Positions 34,332 through 36,944 of a DNA stretch of 36,944 nucleotides are shown piece by piece (position 1 is the first letter of the stretch; every line of letters begins with the position of its first letter). The notes below the pieces were generated by a model that did not search any database, was not told the DNA's origin, and worked only from the letters and a program-made list of their open reading frames with translations. The translations under genes were made by a program, and so were the position numbers. Source of the stretch: Aeromonadales bacterium (GTDB lineage: Bacteria; Pseudomonadota; Gammaproteobacteria; Enterobacterales; Aeromonadaceae); contig JAAYRH010000046.1 in the NCBI GenBank assembly GCA_012518835.1, positions 1 through 36,944 on the forward strand, in the 5' to 3' direction.

Positions 34332-34872
34332 GTTGGTCATCGTCTGCAGGTGAGCTAGAAGGCGCAACAGGATCGGGTTTATGAGTGGCCGTGGGGCTAA
34401 AAGCATTAAATAAGCCAAACATATTTTGCGTATTCATGTACAAAGCACGTGATTGTTCAACGTACTGGCGCATCATGTCTTGCATCATCGGTACTTGACC
34501 TTGCATAAACTCCGCCCATGCTTGAGAAGACTGCGCGCCGGTTTGTGCTTGAATATCGATCACCGATTGAATACTTTCATCTAAATAGCTCCCCAGCACT
34601 CCCTGAAAAGGGCCGTAAAAGCGAATAATATTGCTTAGCATCCCGCTGGTAAAAATAGGGTTACCATCACTTTCTGCTTCTAAAATAATCTGTAGCAAAA
34701 TACTACGGGTGATATCTTCTCCGCTTTTTGCATCCACTACTTGAAACACCACTTCTTCTTGTACCAATTGACGAATATCCGCCAAGGTCACGTGACTACT
34801 GGTGTAACTGTCATACAGACGACGGTTGGGATATTTTTTTATAATACGCATATTTTCTTGGGAATCTGACAT
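34312..34872 (-). CDS. phaR: Polyhydroxyalkanoate synthesis repressor PhaR
   Basis: A 186-residue repressor that binds both DNA and PHA polymer and releases phasin genes when granules form. The PHB_acc_N DNA-binding domain is at about residues 8-68 (IIKKYPNRRLYDSYTSSHVTL, core KKYPNRRLYD). The PHB accumulation domain is at about 75-150 (MLSNIIRFYGPFQGVLGSYLDESI). The C-terminus is Pro/Asp-rich. The ATG at 34872 lacks a clear Shine-Dalgarno; Met8 (34851) with AAGAAA upstream is the alternative. It lies next to two phasins, its usual targets. No phaC, phaA or phaB is present in the window. Confidence 0.94.
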   Translation of the reverse strand: MSDSQENMRIIKKYPNRRLYDSYTSSHVTLADIRQLVQEEVVFQVVDAKSGEDITRSILLQIILEAESDGNPIFTSGMLSNIIRFYGPFQGVLGSYLDESIQSVIDIQAQTGAQSSQAWAEFMQGQVPMMQDMMRQYVEQSRALYMNTQNMFGLFNAFSPTATHKPDPVAPSSSPADDDQQKGDKE

Positions 34873-34901
34873 AGGGTAGGGGATCTCGACGGGCGTAACT
34901 T

Positions 34902-34925
34902 ATGGTTTAGTGTATCCCAAACCAT
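34902..34925. promoter_or_regulatory. Inverted repeat over the phaR -10 (candidate operator)
   Basis: ATGGTTT (34902-34908) and AAACCAT (34919-34925) are perfect inverted repeats around the proposed -10 box. It could be an operator or a leader hairpin. Confidence 0.4.
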
Positions 34926-34937
34926 CGACTGCCTCAA
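34909..34937 (-). promoter_or_regulatory. Probable sigma-70 promoter of phaR
   Basis: On the minus strand TTGAGG (34932-34937), a 17-base spacer and TACACT (34909-34914). An imperfect TGC-AGT-GCG (34943-34951, minus strand) abuts the -35, suggesting autoregulation by PhaR. Confidence 0.5.
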
Positions 34938-35019
34938 TTTGCCGCACTGCAGCTAACGGCTGCTATCGCCTTTGTATTCGCTTAATCACGCTAAGCGAGC
35001 TTGGATACTGATAAGTAAT

Positions 35020-35041
35020 TCGGCGTAACAGGCGTGGTTTT
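35020..35041. repeat. Second copy of the 22-bp intergenic repeat
   Basis: Identical to 2435-2456. The flanks differ: here TGTTGCTACTAAGTAACA follows, a partial hairpin. Confidence 0.6.
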
Positions 35042-35088
35042 GTGTTGCTACTAAGTAACAAATAAAAACGAATCCTTAACGCTTTTTT

Positions 35089-35213
35089 GCCACACAACCC
35101 ACAAAAGCCACGGACGAAGCGCAATAAGGAAAGAACTTATCTTATCTAAGATCTTACCCCGTATTTGTTCGTTTAGATCTTGAATTTTCCGTGGATTCAG
35201 TGGGTTTCGTGGC
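35089..35213. repeat. MITE-like fold-back element
   Basis: Two 26-bp arms (35089-35114 and 35188-35213) are imperfect inverted repeats, identical at 21 of 26 positions: GCCAC..AACCCAC.....CCACGGA against its reverse complement. They surround 73 bp. No target-site duplication is obvious. It resembles a small non-coding palindromic repeat or decayed MITE. No transposase is present. Confidence 0.55.
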
Positions 35214-35364
35214 GAAGTTGTCTTAAGTTTTAAAAGCAAGCTTGCGACATAATCCACATCAGTTTTAAGGCGTTACTTAGCAGATAATAAGCGCAATCTT
35301 TTACCATTGTGCTGGGCATCTGCTACTATTTCTTTCTTTTTATTAACCAGAATTAGGATAACTA

Positions 35365-35847
35365 ATGCAAGTTACCAACGATACTGTAGTGCAATTTAAC
35401 TACACCTTGAAAAATGAAGAAGGCCAAATGCTAGATACGAATGTTGGTAATACGCCATTGGCCTATTTGCATGGTCATAACGGAATGCTAGAAGGTATAG
35501 AAGAAGCGTTGACTGGCAAAGAAGAAGGTGAAAGCTTTAGTATTACTTTAGCGCCAGAAAATGCCTATGGCGAGCGTAAAGCGGATTTAACCCAACGCGT
35601 ACCCATAAAGCATTTGCATGGCGCTAAACAGTGGAAGCCCGGCATGATAGCCACGGTACACACTGAACAAGGTGAGCGTCAGGTGACTGTAATTAAAGCC
35701 GGTAAGTTTATGGCTGACATTGATATGAATCATCCGTTAGCAGGCTTAACACTAATCTTTGATTTAGAAGTGGTTAGCGTACGTGCCGCTACTAAAGAAG
35801 AGCTTGAACATGGCCACGCCCATGGTGAAGGTGGACACCAGCACTAA
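35365..35847 (+). CDS. SlyD-like FKBP-type peptidyl-prolyl isomerase
   Basis: A 160-residue FKBP with an inserted flap domain. The start VTNDTVVQFNYTLKNEEGQ, the active-site region LAYLHGHNGMLEGIEEAL, the flap (QRVPIKHLHG...WKPGM) and the closing NHPLAGLTLIFDLEVVSVR match SlyD-type isomerases. These catalyse prolyl isomerisation and chaperone proteins, and SlyD also delivers nickel. The C-terminal tail is short (ELEHGHAHGEGGHQH) with six His and no Cys, whereas E. coli SlyD has a long His/Cys-rich tail. Metal storage is probably reduced. The ATG has TTAGGATAACTA upstream, and a terminator follows. Confidence 0.9.
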   Translation: MQVTNDTVVQFNYTLKNEEGQMLDTNVGNTPLAYLHGHNGMLEGIEEALTGKEEGESFSITLAPENAYGERKADLTQRVPIKHLHGAKQWKPGMIATVHTEQGERQVTVIKAGKFMADIDMNHPLAGLTLIFDLEVVSVRAATKEELEHGHAHGEGGHQH

Positions 35848-35895
35848 AAGTTTACTGCTGTTAGTGAAGCCCTGCGCTTTACACTATAAAATAAG

Positions 35896-35921
35896 AAAAG
35901 CCGAGCATCTGCTCGGCTTTT
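35896..35921. terminator. Bidirectional terminator between SlyD-like gene and secreted protein gene
   Basis: AAAAGCCGAGC (35896-35906) pairs perfectly with GCTCGGCTTTT (35911-35921) around a 4-base loop, giving T-tracts in both directions. Confidence 0.9.
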
Positions 35922-35955
35922 GTATTTAAGTCGCTTATTGGTGTTAGATGAGTGA

Positions 35956-36681
35956 TTACGGGCTCATGCCACCAAGCAGACTCTGAAAGTCCATGGGCTT
36001 TGCCGGTAGTTCAAAAAGGCCGGCTTCTGGGTTGGCTTTTGTTATTGACTCCACCGTAAAATCATCGCCAATTTGTAGCACGCCACCCGTACCTTTGGGT
36101 AAACGGTCTTGAAATGCTTGAGTATGTGCCGCTCCAATGATAGCGCTCATAGAATTAAAATAAGCTTGAGTCATTTCTACTACCAAAGGATCTTTGGTAA
36201 GTACCGCCTGTTCAGCCTCAGGACCCTTTTTATCTGAGGTATTCCACGTCATTTGATAAACCGTGCCTTTAATTCCTGCTACCGTTTTGTGCTCGTTAGT
36301 GGCTTTAATTGATTCAATTTTTCCAAACGGATTTTCATCATTGGGGTTATTAGGATTCATCGCTTGGATCATGGCGCTCATGCCCGCCATATCCATCACT
36401 TGGGCACCGTCTTCGTCTAGGCTTACTGAATAAGCTTTACCATCGCGCATCACCAGATAATGATTAGGGTCGCCAAAGTCCAAACGCAGTGTGTGGGTAT
36501 CGCGCCAGGTCAGAGTGAGCTTATCAGCTCCTCCCTTTGTAGATTGACCTTCTATCTCCATAGGTGGCGTGGTAGTGGTAATAGTGGCTTTACCTCCGGC
36601 GAAGGCCAAGTTAGGCAATAATAAAGCAGCCGCTAAGGGCCAGAATCGAAAGTGTGACTTAAATTTCAAAAGAACGGTCAT
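35956..36681 (-). CDS. Secreted protein of unknown function (DUF4412-like layout)
   Basis: A 241-residue protein with a Sec signal peptide (FRFWPLAAALLLPNLAFA, cleavage near AFA-GG). The mature part is beta-rich with repeats of a T/S-x-x-hydrophobic pattern: LTLTWRDTHTLRLDFG, YLVMRDGKAYSVSLDEDGAQ. It contains a Met/Asn/Pro-rich loop (MAGMSAMIQAMNPNNPNDENPFG). I do not recognise it; the layout recalls DUF4412-type periplasmic proteins, weakly. I chose the second ATG (36681), which has AGGAAATGACG upstream; the first (36687) would sit too close to the AGGA. It is convergent with the SlyD-like gene. Confidence 0.75.
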   Translation of the reverse strand: MTVLLKFKSHFRFWPLAAALLLPNLAFAGGKATITTTTPPMEIEGQSTKGGADKLTLTWRDTHTLRLDFGDPNHYLVMRDGKAYSVSLDEDGAQVMDMAGMSAMIQAMNPNNPNDENPFGKIESIKATNEHKTVAGIKGTVYQMTWNTSDKKGPEAEQAVLTKDPLVVEMTQAYFNSMSAIIGAAHTQAFQDRLPKGTGGVLQIGDDFTVESITKANPEAGLFELPAKPMDFQSLLGGMSP

Positions 36682-36803
36682 CGTCATTTCCTTTGCTGAT
36701 GGCAGTGTAAGGTGGGACTCAATAATGGAAACTAATTGTTTTAAGAGTAGTTCTAAAGCTTTGATTGTTCAAAAAAGAGCGAGTCATTCTTACGTGCACT
36801 TAC

Positions 36804-36944
36804 TTAATATAACCAGCCGGTACGAAACGACACGCCTACCACCACAAACACTATTGAGAACAGGGTGACGGGGATAATATGCCACGCCATCACGGTAAGT
36901 GTTTTTTTACTTAAGGTAGGTATCACTCTAAATCTGGCGTCCAG
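36804..36944 (-). CDS. C-terminus of an unknown membrane protein (5' end outside window)
   Basis: The minus-strand frame is open from the window edge to a TAA at 36804-36806 and encodes 46 residues. These include a transmembrane helix (AWHIIPVTLFSIVFVVVGVS) and the end SFRTGWLY. It is too short to name. The lead-in RVIPTLSKKT may be a cytoplasmic linker. It could also start inside the window at the Met before AWHII, giving a 28-residue peptide, but that is less likely. Confidence 0.5.
   Translation of the reverse strand: MDARFRVIPTLSKKTLTVMAWHIIPVTLFSIVFVVVGVSFRTGWLY

Larger units (their letters stand above)
34873..35364. other. 492-bp gap between phaR and the SlyD-like gene
   Basis: Contains the phaR promoter, the second copy of the 22-bp repeat (35020-35041) and a fold-back element (35089-35213). 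No credible gene is seen: a 68-codon minus-strand frame here is made of the repeat arms. Confidence 0.6.

Noticed and set aside
35051..35257. 68-codon minus-strand frame in the phaR-slyD gap
   Set aside because: Formed by the arms of the fold-back element; no family resemblance.

Overview
This window looks like a chromosomal segment of a gammaproteobacterium, most likely a marine or brackish member of the Aeromonadales (Oceanisphaera/Oceanimonas type). That placement is inferred from three things: enterobacterial-like gene order (glnA divergent from typA; yihY-dtd-fabY; argX-hisR-leuT-proM tRNAs), protein lengths close to or identical with E. coli, and phasin/PhaR genes that E. coli lacks. 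No phage, transposase or CRISPR was seen. Most of the window is ordinary core genome. The less ordinary parts are the tRNA-Pro repeats, the polyamine/glyoxylate block, the phasin/PhaR block and some intergenic repeats.

Layout. 1-2422 (+): the end of a MarR/SlyA-type regulator, an HlyD-type adaptor and a DUF2955 membrane protein, together a small efflux operon. 2616-4025 (-): glutamine synthetase glnA behind a clear sigma-54 promoter, without glnL/glnG next to it. 4387-8683 (+): typA (bipA), yihY, dtd and the GNAT/thioesterase fusion fabY (yiiD). 8686-16518 (-): an AsmA-like protein, recG, pssA, a large Xaa-Pro aminopeptidase and a small membrane/coiled-coil protein. 16615-21452 (-): RND efflux permease, its adaptor and their TetR repressor, with a perfect 20-bp palindromic operator upstream of tetR.

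21633-22502 (+): a tRNA operon Arg(CCG)-His(GTG)-Leu(CAG)-Pro(TGG). The tRNA-Pro end is duplicated in tandem, and each copy is preceded by the same broken tRNA-Pro.

22726-31363: an IclR/AllR-like regulator (+) faces a minus-strand block. That block is gcl-hyi-glxR-ttuD (glyoxylate to 2-phosphoglycerate through tartronate semialdehyde), followed after a terminator by nspC and carboxynorspermidine dehydrogenase (alternative spermidine/norspermidine synthesis). An IclR-like palindrome lies just upstream of a plausible gcl promoter.

32120-34872: two paralogous phasins (+) converge on phaR (-), the polyhydroxyalkanoate repressor. Three TGC-N3-GCA palindromes sit upstream of the first phasin and one upstream of the second, with a near match at the phaR promoter. 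I read these as a candidate local PhaR regulon. 34873-36944: an intergenic stretch with a fold-back element, a SlyD-like prolyl isomerase (+), an unrecognised secreted protein (-), and the last 46 residues of an unknown membrane protein (-) that runs off the window.
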